Assembly: GCF_000317065.1 (NCBI RefSeq)
Contig: NC_019701.1
Coordinates: 2,385,001-2,449,000, forward strand
From: Pseudanabaena sp. PCC 7367
GTDB taxonomy: Bacteria > Cyanobacteriota > Cyanobacteriia > Pseudanabaenales > Pseudanabaenaceae
Direction of reading: 5' to 3'
Length of the DNA stretch: 64,000 nucleotides
The first letter of the stretch is position 1; every line of letters starts with the position of its first letter. Both the position numbers and the translations under genes were made by a program. The notes below the pieces were generated by a model. It saw only the letters and a program-made list of their open reading frames with translations, made no database searches and was not told where the DNA came from. Below are positions 1 through 9,245 of this stretch, in pieces.

Positions 1-690
1 GGCATAATCCACGCCCCGGTGATAATAGTCATTGGCAAACTCACCATTGTAATAGCGTCGTACGCCAAAAACCGTGGATACCGAGCCCTGGCTGGGGCGA
101 ATAAAGGCTCCTTGCCAGAATTTTTGAGGGCTGACAATTTTCTTGAAGGCATCAACCCGATCGAACTCATGGTCTGTCCCCTCGATCGAGCTTTTGCTAG
201 GGCTGAGCCAGATGCTTTGGGTGGGATAGCTGCGATTTTGTAAATTTACGTTATAAGCCTGAGAGCCAGATGGCATAACTACTTGTACTTGCTTAAGTCC
301 CGGTGCATCGAGGGGTGTGGTTGGTAGCAATGCGCGCCAGCGATTAGGAGCGATCGCAAAGGCTGGGTATTGCTTTTGCTTGAATAATACATAGGGGTTG
401 GTATTAGTGGCCTGATTGGGGGGCATATTGATCACCACCGAGATCGTATCGCCTAGCTCTGGATTGGGGGGCGAAATGGCAATCTGTTGGGCAGAAACCA
501 GCGCCGGTTGCAGCAGGGCGGGGGCGATCGCCAATAGCAAGCTTGCCATCAACAAGCCCATGAATCTAAGCCGTTTAGGTTGAGTTAAAACAGCTTGAAA
601 TTTAGCCAGTAGGTTAATTGGCGTAAAGCGATCGTAAATGGTTTGTAATTCAGCCTGCAGACGAGCCGCCAGCACAAAATCGTGAAACAT
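1..690 (-). CDS. M23-family peptidase, membrane-anchored or secreted (C-terminus outside window)
   Basis: Open reading frame read leftward from an ATG at 690 and still open at position 1, so only the first 230 residues are present. Residues about 40-66 form a hydrophobic segment ending in LVSAQQ, which could be a signal peptide or anchor after a 40-residue cytoplasmic leader. Residues about 70-150 look like a beta-rich extracytoplasmic domain. The last visible residues contain VFGVRR, then YYHRGVDYA, the usual start of the M23 (lysostaphin/LytM) metallopeptidase fold, with His and Asp of the zinc-binding H-x(3)-D motif. Inferred role: cutting peptidoglycan cross-links in the periplasm. The second catalytic motif (HxH) would lie beyond the window. 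Family assignment is good; the exact substrate is unknown. Confidence 0.8.
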   Translation of the reverse strand, partial: MFHDFVLAARLQAELQTIYDRFTPINLLAKFQAVLTQPKRLRFMGLLMASLLLAIAPALLQPALVSAQQIAISPPNPELGDTISVVINMPPNQATNTNPYVLFKQKQYPAFAIAPNRWRALLPTTPLDAPGLKQVQVVMPSGSQAYNVNLQNRSYPTQSIWLSPSKSSIEGTDHEFDRVDAFKKIVSPQKFWQGAFIRPSQGSVSTVFGVRRYYNGEFANDYYHRGVDYA

Positions 691-937
691 GCAATTTATC
701 CCTGATTGCCTTTGCGATTAAATCAGCATTGTAATCGATCTGGGAATGAGATCTTTACTTTATATCCAAAAGTTATTCCTAAGATCATCTAAAGCATAAG
801 TATTGGCGGCATTGCATAATCTAGAGACGAAAATGCGATCCACAAAAACATCAAATATATGCCTAATCTAAGTTTGACCGATCGCTTAATTGTTAAATCA
901 TCTTACCAATGTCCAATGTCCAACGCCGTATTAGTGA

Positions 938-2611
938 TTAAACATCTGCCAAATGGCGATGCACAAACTGCACACAAATGGAGCCCTCGCCAACCCCCGA
1001 TGCAACCCGCTTAATTGAGCCATGCCGTACATCACCCACCGCAAAAATACCCGGCATATTAGTTTCCAGTAAAAAGCGATCGCGTTCTAACGGCCAGGGG
1101 AGATCTTTACCTACATCGGGGCCGGTATAAATAAAGCCGCGTTCATCTCGCTCAATCACACCATCTAGCCAATCGGTACTGGGGGTTGCACCAATAAAAA
1201 TAAACAGGGAATTAGTGTCGAAGGTTTTGATTTGATCGTTCTGGCTATCCTTGACCAAAATTGCTTCGAGGCGATTGTTGCCCTTGGCTTCGAGCACACT
1301 ATGAAACGGTAAAACTTCAATATTTGCAGTGTCCTCAATTTGATCGATCAAATACTGAGACATGCTCTTAGTCAGCGATTCACCCCGCACCAGAATCCGC
1401 ACCCGACTGGCATATTTAGAAAAATGCATGGCTGCCTGCCCCGCTGAGTTAGCGCCACCCACCACATATACATCCTCATCTCGGCAAGCTTCTGCCTCGG
1501 TTTGCGCCGCGCCATAATATACGCCAGCACCAGTAAAGCGATCGATCTGGGGCACAGTCAGCCGCCGCCAGGATACACCCATCGCCAGAATCATCGCATG
1601 ACAACTAATCTCACTGCGATCGGATAGGGTAATGATTCGATAATTATCTTCAACCCGAATTGAGGTGGCTTCCTGGGGGGTCAAAATTTCTACGCCAAAA
1701 CGTTTGGCCTGGGTCACCGCTCGCCGCGCCAGATCGCTACCGCTCAGCCCCACCGGAAAGCCAAGATAGTTTTCAATCCGGGAACTAGTGCCAGCCTGAC
1801 CACCGGGAGCCTCCCGCTCGATCATTACGGTGCGCAGCCCTTCGGAAGCACCATAAACCGCCGCCGCCAAACCAGCCGGCCCTCCACCCACAATCACCAG
1901 ATCATAAAAGGGCTTGGTTGCTTCGGTTTGCATCCCCACTTGCTGAGCCAATTCAGCCGGACTGGGCTTGACCAGCTTTTCACCGCTGGGCAGCAACACC
2001 AGAGGTAAACAAGGGTTATTTTTTTCGCCAGCATAGGTGACTAATTGCTGGGCTTCATGGTTATTTTCAATGTCCAGCCAGCGATAGGGAACCTGGTTAC
2101 GGGCTAGGAAATCGCGCAGGTGATGGGAATCCGGCGACCACCGATCGCTAATTACCTTGACCCCCTGGAATTCGGGCTTGAATTTGGCTTGCCAATCATG
2201 GAGTAAATCATCCACCACTGGATAGAGTTTTTCCTCTGGTGGGTCCCAGGGTTTGAGCAAATAATAGTCGAGCTGGGTGTGATTAATGGAATCGATCGCG
2301 GCATTGGTATCCGCATAGGCAGTCAGGAGGGCACGTTTGGCTAGGGGGAAAATTGCGATCGCCTCGGTTAAAAATTCAACCCCGCTCATGCCTGGCATTC
2401 TTTGGTCTACTAAAAATAACGCGATCGTATTGCTGCGGAGTTTTAGTTGCTGCACCGCCTCCAAAGCAATAGCCCCAGAATCAGCCCGCACAATCCGAAA
2501 GCGATCGCCATATTGCTGGCGGAGATCTCTGGCAATGGCTTGCAATACGGCTGGATCATCATCCACCACAACGATCGCAGGCTTTTTTGCCCCAACTCGC
2601 TTTTCAACCAT
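938..2611 (-). CDS. Response regulator fused to a thioredoxin-reductase-like flavoprotein
   Basis: 557 residues in three parts. Residues 10-135 are a receiver domain with VDDDP, phospho-acceptor Asp69 (FLVDQRMPG) and Lys120 (LLKPW). Residues 150-228 look like a glutaredoxin/thioredoxin-fold segment without a CxxC. Residues 225-557 are an FAD/NAD(P)H oxidoreductase of the thioredoxin-reductase family: FAD motif GGGPAG (232-237), second dinucleotide motif VVGGANSAGQ (about 373-382) and GDVRHG near the end. The redox-active CxxC expected between the two nucleotide motifs is absent; the sequence there is YYGAAQTEAEAC. Electron transfer by the classical thioredoxin reductase mechanism is therefore unlikely, and flavin-based signalling or NAD(P)H oxidation is possible. 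Fusions of this type are known as 'fused response regulator/thioredoxin-disulfide reductase'. It is a single-gene unit with no histidine kinase beside it. Confidence 0.88.
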   Translation of the reverse strand: MVEKRVGAKKPAIVVVDDDPAVLQAIARDLRQQYGDRFRIVRADSGAIALEAVQQLKLRSNTIALFLVDQRMPGMSGVEFLTEAIAIFPLAKRALLTAYADTNAAIDSINHTQLDYYLLKPWDPPEEKLYPVVDDLLHDWQAKFKPEFQGVKVISDRWSPDSHHLRDFLARNQVPYRWLDIENNHEAQQLVTYAGEKNNPCLPLVLLPSGEKLVKPSPAELAQQVGMQTEATKPFYDLVIVGGGPAGLAAAVYGASEGLRTVMIEREAPGGQAGTSSRIENYLGFPVGLSGSDLARRAVTQAKRFGVEILTPQEATSIRVEDNYRIITLSDRSEISCHAMILAMGVSWRRLTVPQIDRFTGAGVYYGAAQTEAEACRDEDVYVVGGANSAGQAAMHFSKYASRVRILVRGESLTKSMSQYLIDQIEDTANIEVLPFHSVLEAKGNNRLEAILVKDSQNDQIKTFDTNSLFIFIGATPSTDWLDGVIERDERGFIYTGPDVGKDLPWPLERDRFLLETNMPGIFAVGDVRHGSIKRVASGVGEGSICVQFVHRHLADV

Positions 2612-3491
2612 TTGGCATCCTAGTTTTAAAATTGGCTATCGATCATAGTTTCGCACATTCAGCCAAGTTACTTGCAAGGCGAATCTTAATCAAAATTTAA
2701 AGACTCAAAGCCATAGCATATAGACAAACCAAGTCAATATGTGTAGTATCCTAGAGGAGAACTTTTAGATAAATAAACGACTTTCAAACATCACACTAGA
2801 GTTTGTTATCTATTTTCTAACATCGATCGGCGAAGCTCCTTAGTTCGCTACCAACTCTACGCCTGCAAGTTTAGTAACTGCAAAGGTAGCCACAATCCCA
2901 GAGCCGCTCCCAAGATTCCACCATGAAAATTTTTTGATGCAGATTTCGCCATAATGATCGCGGTGACCTCAGATCATGCTTGTTAATACCAGTCAGATCC
3001 AATTGTTTGAATCAGAGTTTTGCCTAGAGCGATCTGTATCCAGCCAGCTTTGGCTTTTGGATCGCAGCGGTAGCTTAGATAGCTTGGATCGCAATGGTTT
3101 AAGACTCTTGCATCGGTCATGCTCAACTAATTAGCAGGTTATCCTACCCCCGGATTTTTGAGATTTTAGCCCATCTGATTTGTCTAGATTTACCCACGAA
3201 ATCACACCCAAGGAAATACTAGATAGCTCTAGATAGCTAATGATGTGGTAATTGATCAAGCTAATCCCGTCAGGTGGCAACGCATTTTTTAGCCAGTTTA
3301 ATAACCTTGTTCAGTGTTCAGTTTATGGCGATGGAGCGAGAAGCATCAAGTCGATTACTCAAAACACAGGCGCACAGTCAGAAACTTAAACCAGACCAGA
3401 ATTAAGACCAGTTAAAGACATTGAAGATATTGAAGATATTGATATTTAAGCCAACTTAACCAACCTAAATTTAAATCAAGGAGTGAGGGCA
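2612..3491. other. Gene-free spacer of about 880 bp
   Basis: I see no convincing coding frame and no recognised RNA between the divergent flavoprotein and HNH genes. A short perfect hairpin (GCGAA/TTCGC) lies at 2830-2848. A purine-rich AAGGAG just upstream of 3492 serves the HNH gene. The spacer is large enough for an undetected small RNA or long leaders. Confidence 0.5.
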
Positions 3492-4031
3492 GTGACCTAC
3501 GCCAAGAATTTCTCAGAGCCAGAAGTTTTGAAACATGCCGTGGTAGTCTTTTCCAGAAACTATTTACCGATCGCCAGGGTGAATATGCGGCGGGCGATCG
3601 CCTTGCTGGTAACCGGTCGAGCCGAACCGATCGATAGCATGGGTGGTCGTACCTGGTCTGTCCTTGCGCCTAAGTTTGTGCTCAAAGTACCGGAACATAT
3701 TCGCCTCACGATCGGCAACACGGAACGGCTGTGGAAGGTGCCGCCAGTCAATCGCCGCGAAGTCCTCCGGCGCGATAATCACTCCTGTCAATATTGCGGT
3801 GCAGCTAAGCATCTCACCCTTGATCATGTGATGCCGCGATCGCGTGGTGGTGGTCATTCCTGGGAAAATCTGGTGGCAGCCTGTGAACGCTGTAATCACT
3901 CCAAGGGGAATCGCACCCCTGCAGAAGCCGGAATGCGCTTAGTTAAGCAACCCAAGGCACCTATGCACCCAGCGATGGCCTTTGCGGAGCAGTTCTGGCG
4001 CGATCATAAACAACAAATTGATATTGAATAG
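3492..4031 (+). CDS. HNH endonuclease family protein
   Basis: 179 residues with a C-terminal HNH fold: CQYCG supplies the first zinc pair, LDHVMPRSRGG the catalytic His region, and ACERCN followed by KGNRTP the second zinc pair and the final Asn/His helix. The N-terminal half (VVVFSRNYLPIARVNMRRAIALLVTGRAE) is typical of a widespread cyanobacterial single-gene HNH family. I chose the GTG at 3492 because AAGGAG at 3478-3483 lies 8 bases upstream; a GTG at 3483 would overlap that ribosome site. The fold cleaves DNA with a divalent metal, but the biological substrate is not known. No methylase or toxin partner lies beside it, so restriction or homing activity is not indicated. It probably acts in housekeeping DNA processing. 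Confidence 0.85.
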   Translation: MTYAKNFSEPEVLKHAVVVFSRNYLPIARVNMRRAIALLVTGRAEPIDSMGGRTWSVLAPKFVLKVPEHIRLTIGNTERLWKVPPVNRREVLRRDNHSCQYCGAAKHLTLDHVMPRSRGGGHSWENLVAACERCNHSKGNRTPAEAGMRLVKQPKAPMHPAMAFAEQFWRDHKQQIDIE

Positions 4032-4210
4032 TTGCTTAGATCCTGCTTAGACCTGTAGTTTCATAACTTCAGCGAAGGGAATGGTAAGAGCTTGCTTCGG
4101 GCTAGATGGGCTGAGATTGCGCTTATGATCCTGATGCTGCCAATGCTGCCAATGATTAAATAGCTTCACTAACCGCCAGTTAGATCAAAGTGCTAGTAAG
4201 CAATAGAATC

Positions 4211-4585
4211 TTAGGAGTCAGTATCGATCGCATATTTTTTTAACTTGTCCAACTCCACCACCTGGAGTGCTTTTTCATGGGTAGCCGCCAACACCACTGG
4301 TGGTGCTACGCCCGCCTCCAACGCCTCACGCCAACGGGATACACAGAGGCACCAGCGATCGCCTGCCTTGAGGCCAGGAAAATTAAATCCAGGTCTAGGC
4401 GTGATTAAATCATTACCCCGCAACCTACTAAAATCTAGAAACTCATTGGTTACCTCGGCGCAGACGACATGGCTACCGAGGTCTTGATCGCCCGTCTCAC
4501 AAAAACCATTGCGATAGAAGCCGGTGAGCGGAGAGCCACAGCAAAATTCTAATTTTTGACCCAATACGTTTTTTGCTTCTGTCAT
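4211..4585 (-). CDS. DUF2237 family protein
   Basis: 124 residues spanning the whole of a small conserved family of unknown function (DUF2237, COG3651). Visible hallmarks are the opening NVLGQKLEFCC, the central GSHVVCAEVTNEFLDFS, PGLKAGDRWCLCVSRW, and a final acidic segment with PPVVLAATHEKAL. Several cysteines are conserved in the family (two after LEF, one in VVCAEV, two in WCLCVSRW), so metal or redox binding is possible but unproven. It has an ATG start and is a monocistronic unit on the opposite strand to its neighbours. It is probably cytoplasmic, as there is no signal peptide. Confidence 0.82.
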   Translation of the reverse strand: MTEAKNVLGQKLEFCCGSPLTGFYRNGFCETGDQDLGSHVVCAEVTNEFLDFSRLRGNDLITPRPGFNFPGLKAGDRWCLCVSRWREALEAGVAPPVVLAATHEKALQVVELDKLKKYAIDTDS

Positions 4586-4753
4586 GTTGCTAGATGCTCC
4601 TGAGTCGTGATCTTAAATTGTAGGAAATCCTGTTAATGTTGTGAATGTCAAAGTGGCTGAAACTATTGCTAATAGACTATTGTAACTAGGATTCTCTCGT
4701 TGCTACAGGGGATTTTTGCGGCAATTAAACTCGACCGAAAGAAAGATTAAACC

Positions 4754-5899
4754 ATGTCCCCATCGCCCAGAGTTGCCATATGCATACCTACCTACAATGG
4801 TGCGGCATATATTCGGGCGGCGTTGACCAGTGCGATCGCCCAGGATTATGACAACTTTGCGATTATTATTTCTGATGATCATTCTACTGACCATACCCTG
4901 GCAATTGTGCAAGAAATAGAGCGATCGCAACAAGCTCAATTTTCTCGATCGAGATTGCCATCTGATGCACGTCCCACGATCAAAATTCTTAAACACCCTC
5001 GCCTGGGTTTAGTGGGCAATTGGAATCATTGTGTAAATCATTGCCTAGAAACAGGTCTAGAGACTAGCCTAGAAACAGATAAGTTTAAATATATTAAATT
5101 TTTATTCCAGGATGATTTATTAGCCAACAATTGCCTCAGTCAAATGGTAGCCGCCGCCGAGCAAGACGATCGGATCGGCATGGTGTTCAGCCGTCGCCGA
5201 TTGTTGTTAAGTGATGCAGGTTCAGCTAGATCAGATTTGTTAACTAATCCATCTGTGACCGACTCATCTGCAAATAAATTAGTTAATTCAACGCAACCAG
5301 CAAACTACCAACCAGAACTAATCGAGTCTGATCCTAATGCCCCTGATAATGCCCCTGAGCCGTTACCAGCATCACTGCAATGGCTCCAGAACTTGCATCA
5401 ACATTGGAGCAACTTGCAGCCAATTCAACCTGGATTAGACTTACTCAGCGATCGCAACCTTTGCCGCCAACCTGATAATAAAATCGGTGAGCCTACTAAT
5501 GTATTGATCTCAACTGCCGTTTTTAAGCAGATTGGTCTATTCGATCTGGCAATCCATCAGTTTTGCGATCTGGAGATGTGGTGGCGGATCATGGCACATT
5601 TTAGGGTGGCCTTTGTCGATCAGCCATTGGCTACATTTCGCCTTCACCCTCAACAAACCACCAATAGTAATCTGGCTGCCGATCGCATTTGGGATGAAAT
5701 CTACGCGGTTTGGTTAAAGTTAATTTGTGCGGATGTCTATGCACCAATTCCCCAGCCAGTGCGCGATCGAATTTTGCGCCATTTAATTACTAGCCTTATG
5801 CGAGAATATCCAAGAAGCATCGTGCGGAGGCAGTGGGAGCGATTGCCCAGGATCAACTCTTTGCTAACTCAGGCATTATCGGTTAAGCTTCACCTTTAA
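4754..5899 (+). CDS. Family 2 glycosyltransferase
   Basis: 381 residues. The N-terminus (VAICIPTYNGAAYIRAAL, then SDDHSTD) is the GT-A nucleotide-sugar binding core of family GT2, and FLFQDDLL supplies the metal-binding DxD-like pair. Residues about 150-215 form a Ser/Asn/Pro-rich linker not needed in the family, after which the fold resumes with EPTNVLISTAVFKQIGLFD and CDLEMWWRI, the acceptor side. It transfers a sugar from a nucleotide donor to a polysaccharide or lipid acceptor at the inner face of the membrane; no transmembrane segment is seen. It lies 25 bp upstream of a GT4 gene on the same strand, so the two probably form one transcription unit for extracellular polysaccharide or glycoconjugate synthesis. 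Donor and acceptor cannot be read from the sequence. Confidence 0.87.
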   Translation: MSPSPRVAICIPTYNGAAYIRAALTSAIAQDYDNFAIIISDDHSTDHTLAIVQEIERSQQAQFSRSRLPSDARPTIKILKHPRLGLVGNWNHCVNHCLETGLETSLETDKFKYIKFLFQDDLLANNCLSQMVAAAEQDDRIGMVFSRRRLLLSDAGSARSDLLTNPSVTDSSANKLVNSTQPANYQPELIESDPNAPDNAPEPLPASLQWLQNLHQHWSNLQPIQPGLDLLSDRNLCRQPDNKIGEPTNVLISTAVFKQIGLFDLAIHQFCDLEMWWRIMAHFRVAFVDQPLATFRLHPQQTTNSNLAADRIWDEIYAVWLKLICADVYAPIPQPVRDRILRHLITSLMREYPRSIVRRQWERLPRINSLLTQALSVKLHL

Positions 5900-5924
5900 A
5901 CCAGCCCAGTAAAACTGTCACAAC

Positions 5925-7298
5925 ATGCGCGTTTTATTTCTCCACAATAATTTCCCAGCTCAATTTCGGCATGTAGCTACCTTGCTTGCCAAAGACCCCA
6001 ATAATGAAATTGTATTTGGCACCAAAACCCCCAACAATGTCCAAATTGAAGGGGTGCGTAAGGTCATGTTTAAGACTAGTCGAGATGCCCACCCCAGCAC
6101 CCATCACTACGTGCGATCGCTGGAAAATGCGGTATTACATGGTCAGGCGGTTTATCGGTTGTGCATCGATCTTAAAAAAGAAGGCTTTGTCCCTGATTTG
6201 ATCTGTGGCCATTCCGGCTGGGGGCCAACGTTGTTTGTAAAGGATGTGTTCCCCGATTCACCCTTGCTGTGTTATTTCGAGTGGTACTACAACGCACGCG
6301 GGTCTGATGCGGATTTCGATCCCAAGGAACCACTCCAGGCCGATGATTATCCCCGGATCAGGTCAAAAAATTCACCGATCCTGCTCGATATCGCCCATTG
6401 CGATTGGGGGCTATCACCCACCTACTGGCAGCGCGATCAATTTCCAAAGATCTTTCATCCCAAAATGTCGGTGCTGCACGATGGCGTAAACACGGAATTT
6501 TTTAAGCCTGTGCCCAATGCCAAGCTGGTACTGCCCGATCTAGATCTATCCCATGTTGATGAGATTGTTACCTATGTGGCAAGGGGGATGGAGCCCTATC
6601 GCGGCTTTCCCCAATTCATTGAAGCGCTGGGACATTTGCAAAAAATGCGCCCCAATTGCCATGCTGTGATTCTGGGCGAGAATCGAGTTTGTTATGGTAA
6701 ACCCGCCCCCAAGGGCACTACCTATAAAGATATGATGCTCGAAAAAGTACCGCTGGATATGTCACGGGTACATTTCACCGGGGGGCTACCCTATGGTCAA
6801 TATTTAAAGGTAATTCAGGCTTCATCGGTGCATGTTTACCTAACCCGGCCGTTTGTATTGTCCTGGTCGATGATCGAATCGATGTCTACGGGTTGTCTGG
6901 TGCTGGGCTCGGATACGCAGCCGGTGCGTGAAGTAATCGAAGATGGCAAGAATGGCCTATTGGTGGATTTCTTCAGTCCCAAGCAAATAGCCGATCGCAT
7001 CTGTGAAGTGCTCGATCATCCCGATCGAATGGCGCAAATTCGTCAAAATGCCAGGGAAACGGTGCTGGAACGTTATGCCCATGCTGACCTGCTGCAAAAA
7101 CAAATCCAATTGCTGATGGATTTGGCTGATGGCAGGTTGCCACCAAGCGTGGGCGGTGATGGTGTGGCAGCGCAGTTAGTTGCCAGTGCCAGTGCCGATC
7201 GTAATGCCAAGGAAAAAGCCGAGACGGCTAAGAAGTCAAGTAAGCAGTCGAAAAAGAAATCCAAAAAAAATCGTGGTTTCAAAGCCTTGCTTAACTAA
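5925..7298 (+). CDS. Family 4 glycosyltransferase with basic C-terminal tail
   Basis: 457 residues with a GT-B fold. The N-terminal half begins MRVLFLHNNFPAQFRH and carries LICGHSGWGPTLFVK. The C-terminal half has YVARGMEPYRGFPQFIEAL, then IESMSTGCLVLGSDTQPVREV followed by EDGKNGLLVDFF, which covers the usual donor-binding acidic motif of GT4 retaining enzymes. The last 35 residues are a Lys/Ser-rich tail (KKSSKQSKKKSKKNR) that may bind acidic lipids or nucleic acid; this is an inference. It shares a transcription unit with the GT2 gene upstream, with a gap of 25 bp. Probable role is polysaccharide or glycolipid assembly. The exact sugar is unknown. Confidence 0.88.
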   Translation: MRVLFLHNNFPAQFRHVATLLAKDPNNEIVFGTKTPNNVQIEGVRKVMFKTSRDAHPSTHHYVRSLENAVLHGQAVYRLCIDLKKEGFVPDLICGHSGWGPTLFVKDVFPDSPLLCYFEWYYNARGSDADFDPKEPLQADDYPRIRSKNSPILLDIAHCDWGLSPTYWQRDQFPKIFHPKMSVLHDGVNTEFFKPVPNAKLVLPDLDLSHVDEIVTYVARGMEPYRGFPQFIEALGHLQKMRPNCHAVILGENRVCYGKPAPKGTTYKDMMLEKVPLDMSRVHFTGGLPYGQYLKVIQASSVHVYLTRPFVLSWSMIESMSTGCLVLGSDTQPVREVIEDGKNGLLVDFFSPKQIADRICEVLDHPDRMAQIRQNARETVLERYAHADLLQKQIQLLMDLADGRLPPSVGGDGVAAQLVASASADRNAKEKAETAKKSSKQSKKKSKKNRGFKALLN

Positions 7299-7541
7299 GC
7301 TCTGTGATTGGTGTTTAGGTGCAGCTATATACAGAACACCCCACACCAAAACCACAAAGAGATTTAAGTGTAGGGCATTCTTGGGTGGGACACACCCCCC
7401 TCTAATTACCCAGGCGACTGAAATTCTGGGCAATTAGATCAATTCTACAATGCCCAATTTGAGTGCGTATGTAACTACTTGCGTATTATTCATCGTCTGT
7501 AGGCTGATTTTGCATAGAGAGAGAGTAAGTTAAGTTATCCC

Positions 7542-8069
7542 TTATCTCCGCCGTCTTGCCTCTGTGCTATTGGCAAGCTCCCTTCTCACGCCTGACAGAG
7601 TGCCACCATTTACTAAATATTCTTGATAGGTGCGAATGCCATTATAATCGGCTTCCCGACCCAGAATATCCCAGTAGGCACGTTGAATGTCGCCCACTCC
7701 CTCCTGGGAATATGCCAATTGATGGCGTACCCAACTAATATCCCTACCGCGCTCTAGCTCTCGCAAATAAGTATTCACGCCGCCATAGTCGGCATCACGG
7801 CCAAAAATATCTCGATAGGCTTGATTGACCTGCTGCTGCATCCGATTGCGATCGAAGTTGCGATTGACATTGCCGTTGTAATTATTGTGGTGCTCCCGAT
7901 AATTGTTATGGTCACGATGGGCTTCGTTACGCCAGGCATGGTTAGCATCATGACAATACATGCGGCCATTTTGCCACCAGCAATTAGTCTCAGCCTGTGC
8001 CACTTCCGCCACGCCGATCGCCATCATTGAAGTTGCGATCGCCACTAAGCCTATTCTTAGATATTTCAT
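7542..8069 (-). CDS. Small secreted protein with two DUF4214-like repeats
   Basis: 175 residues. Residues 1-26 are a clear Sec signal peptide ending AQAE. Residues 27-80 are rich in Trp, Asn and His (CWWQNGRMYC, then YREHHNNYNGN), probably exposed or metal-binding. Residues about 83-170 hold two copies of a short helical repeat: AYRDIFGRDADYGGVNTY and AYWDILGREADYNGIRTY. This pattern matches the DUF4214 family, found in bacterial surface and S-layer-associated proteins. The product is expected in the periplasm or outside the cell. No operon partner is visible. The link to DUF4214 is from the repeat pattern only. Confidence 0.68.
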   Translation of the reverse strand: MKYLRIGLVAIATSMMAIGVAEVAQAETNCWWQNGRMYCHDANHAWRNEAHRDHNNYREHHNNYNGNVNRNFDRNRMQQQVNQAYRDIFGRDADYGGVNTYLRELERGRDISWVRHQLAYSQEGVGDIQRAYWDILGREADYNGIRTYQEYLVNGGTLSGVRRELANSTEARRRR

Positions 8070-8201
8070 TCAATAAACCTCTTTCATGAAATAGATGCTT
8101 CAATCTGGCCTTAAGCCAAGGCCATAAAGTCTGTAAAGAATTGGCTGTCACTATATAGTAATGCTTTATATATTAGGCTAGAAAAGTAAAATTCCTGATA
8201 G

Positions 8202-8402
8202 TGACCCTGTCTCGAAAAAGTTAAAAATACAGGAGGATGTCCAAATGACAAAAAAACACGCCAGCTATTTATAGCCGAGCAAAAAGCTGAAGCAGTAGCG
8301 ATCGTAAAAAGCTTAGGTAATCTAATCAGCCAGGTGGCAAAAGAAATGGGTTTGAGTTGCGGGAGCAAGCTGTTGCGCATCAGGTTTATGCGTAACTTCT
8401 AG
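8202..8402 (+). pseudogene. Remnant of an IS3-family transposase orfA
   Basis: A ribosome site (AGGAGG) precedes an ATG at 8245 that opens MTKK and then hits a stop within nine codons. Removing one base shift in the A-run at 8250-8256 gives TRQLFIAEQKAEAVAIVKSLG, then LISQVAKEMGLS, ending at 8402. This is the helix-turn-helix start of IS3/IS911-type OrfA (usual consensus MTKKTRR, then EQKAEAV). A run of eight As instead of seven would restore the frame, so a one-base deletion is likely, followed by loss of the rest of the element. TGACCCTGTCTCG at about 8202 may be the old left terminal repeat. It lies just outside the nitrogen island. No right end or orfB is present. Confidence 0.7.
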
Positions 8403-8527
8403 CTTACCAATACCGACTTTTAAACAGCATTCTCTTTTACTGCCAGGTTAATCATCGAGGCTATATATGCTAGTTTCTTCTCTACTTGCAACAGCGCACT
8501 TATGCAATTAGCAAACTTCATGAGTTC

Positions 8528-9205
8528 TCAAATGCTCTCTAGAAGCATATTTGAAGTTGCAACTGCACCAAAAACTCCTCCCTGCATTTTTATCATACTC
8601 AAGGCGGCAAGATAGTTTTGATAGTCGGTAGCACCCGTGCAATCGGCAAGTACAAGGCATTCATAGCCGCGATCGTTGGCTTCCCGCATCGTGGTATGCA
8701 CACAGACATCGGTAGTAATACCAGTCAAAATCAGATTCTGAATCCCTTTGCCCCTCAGCAACAAATCTAAGTCCGTTGCATAGAAAGCCCCTTTGCCAGG
8801 TTTATCAACGATGGTCTCGCCGAATAAGGGTGCCAATTCAGGAATAATTTCCCAACCAGGCTCACCCCGCACTAAGATTTTGCCGCAAGGCCCTTGATCA
8901 CCAATCCCTGCGCCAATTTGACGACTCCGCCATCGTTTATTAGCTGGTAGATCGGACAAATCCGGTCGATGTCCTTCGCGGGTGTGAATAATATAGAACC
9001 CCTTCTGGCGCATAGCTTCAAGCACTTGCTTAATCGGCTCCAAAGGGGCTCTCGTTAGGGATAGATCATAGCCCATTTTATCCACATAGCCACCGACCCC
9101 GCAGAAGTCAGTCTGCATATCAATGATGATCAAGGCGGTGTTATCGGGGCGCAGATCGCCATTGTATGGATATTTATAGGGGTCTGAGTTGATGTATGTA
9201 GCCAT
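8528..9205 (-). CDS. biuH: Biuret-hydrolase-like cysteine hydrolase (isochorismatase superfamily)
   Basis: 225 residues from the ATG at 9205. An alternative in-frame ATG at 9235, inside a hexamer repeat coding MDMDMDMD, would add ten. The catalytic set of the cysteine-hydrolase superfamily is visible: Asp33 in DMQTDF, a Lys in DKPGKGAF and nucleophile Cys168 in [16 protein letters not shown]. The stretches [20 protein letters not shown]-like (about 73-92) and [12 protein letters not shown], as I remember the family, match biuret amidohydrolases rather than isochorismatase or nicotinamidase. Predicted reaction: biuret + water to allophanate + ammonia, in the cytoplasm. It follows formamidase on the same strand by about 10-40 bp. 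The product allophanate would be consumed by the split allophanate hydrolase at 14.1-16.0 kb. Ureidoacrylate hydrolase (RutB type) is the main alternative. Confidence 0.75.
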   Translation of the reverse strand: MATYINSDPYKYPYNGDLRPDNTALIIIDMQTDFCGVGGYVDKMGYDLSLTRAPLEPIKQVLEAMRQKGFYIIHTREGHRPDLSDLPANKRWRSRQIGAGIGDQGPCGKILVRGEPGWEIIPELAPLFGETIVDKPGKGAFYATDLDLLLRGKGIQNLILTGITTDVCVHTTMREANDRGYECLVLADCTGATDYQNYLAALSMIKMQGGVFGAVATSNMLLESI

Positions 9206-9212
9206 TTGGGTA

Positions 9213-9239
9213 TCCATATCCATATCCATATCCATGTAT
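9213..9239. repeat. Hexamer tandem repeat at the start of the biuret-hydrolase gene
   Basis: About four copies of CATATC (TATCCA in other phase). On the minus strand they encode Met-Asp-Met-Asp repeats, giving several in-frame ATGs in the 10-40 bp gap after the formamidase stop. Slippage here could change N-terminal length or translational coupling. Confidence 0.7.
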
Positions 9240-9245
9240 CCACAG

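Noticed and set aside
8111-8380. 89-codon minus-strand frame over the IS3 relic
   Set aside because: The plus strand clearly encodes the transposase start in this interval, so the minus frame is a shadow.
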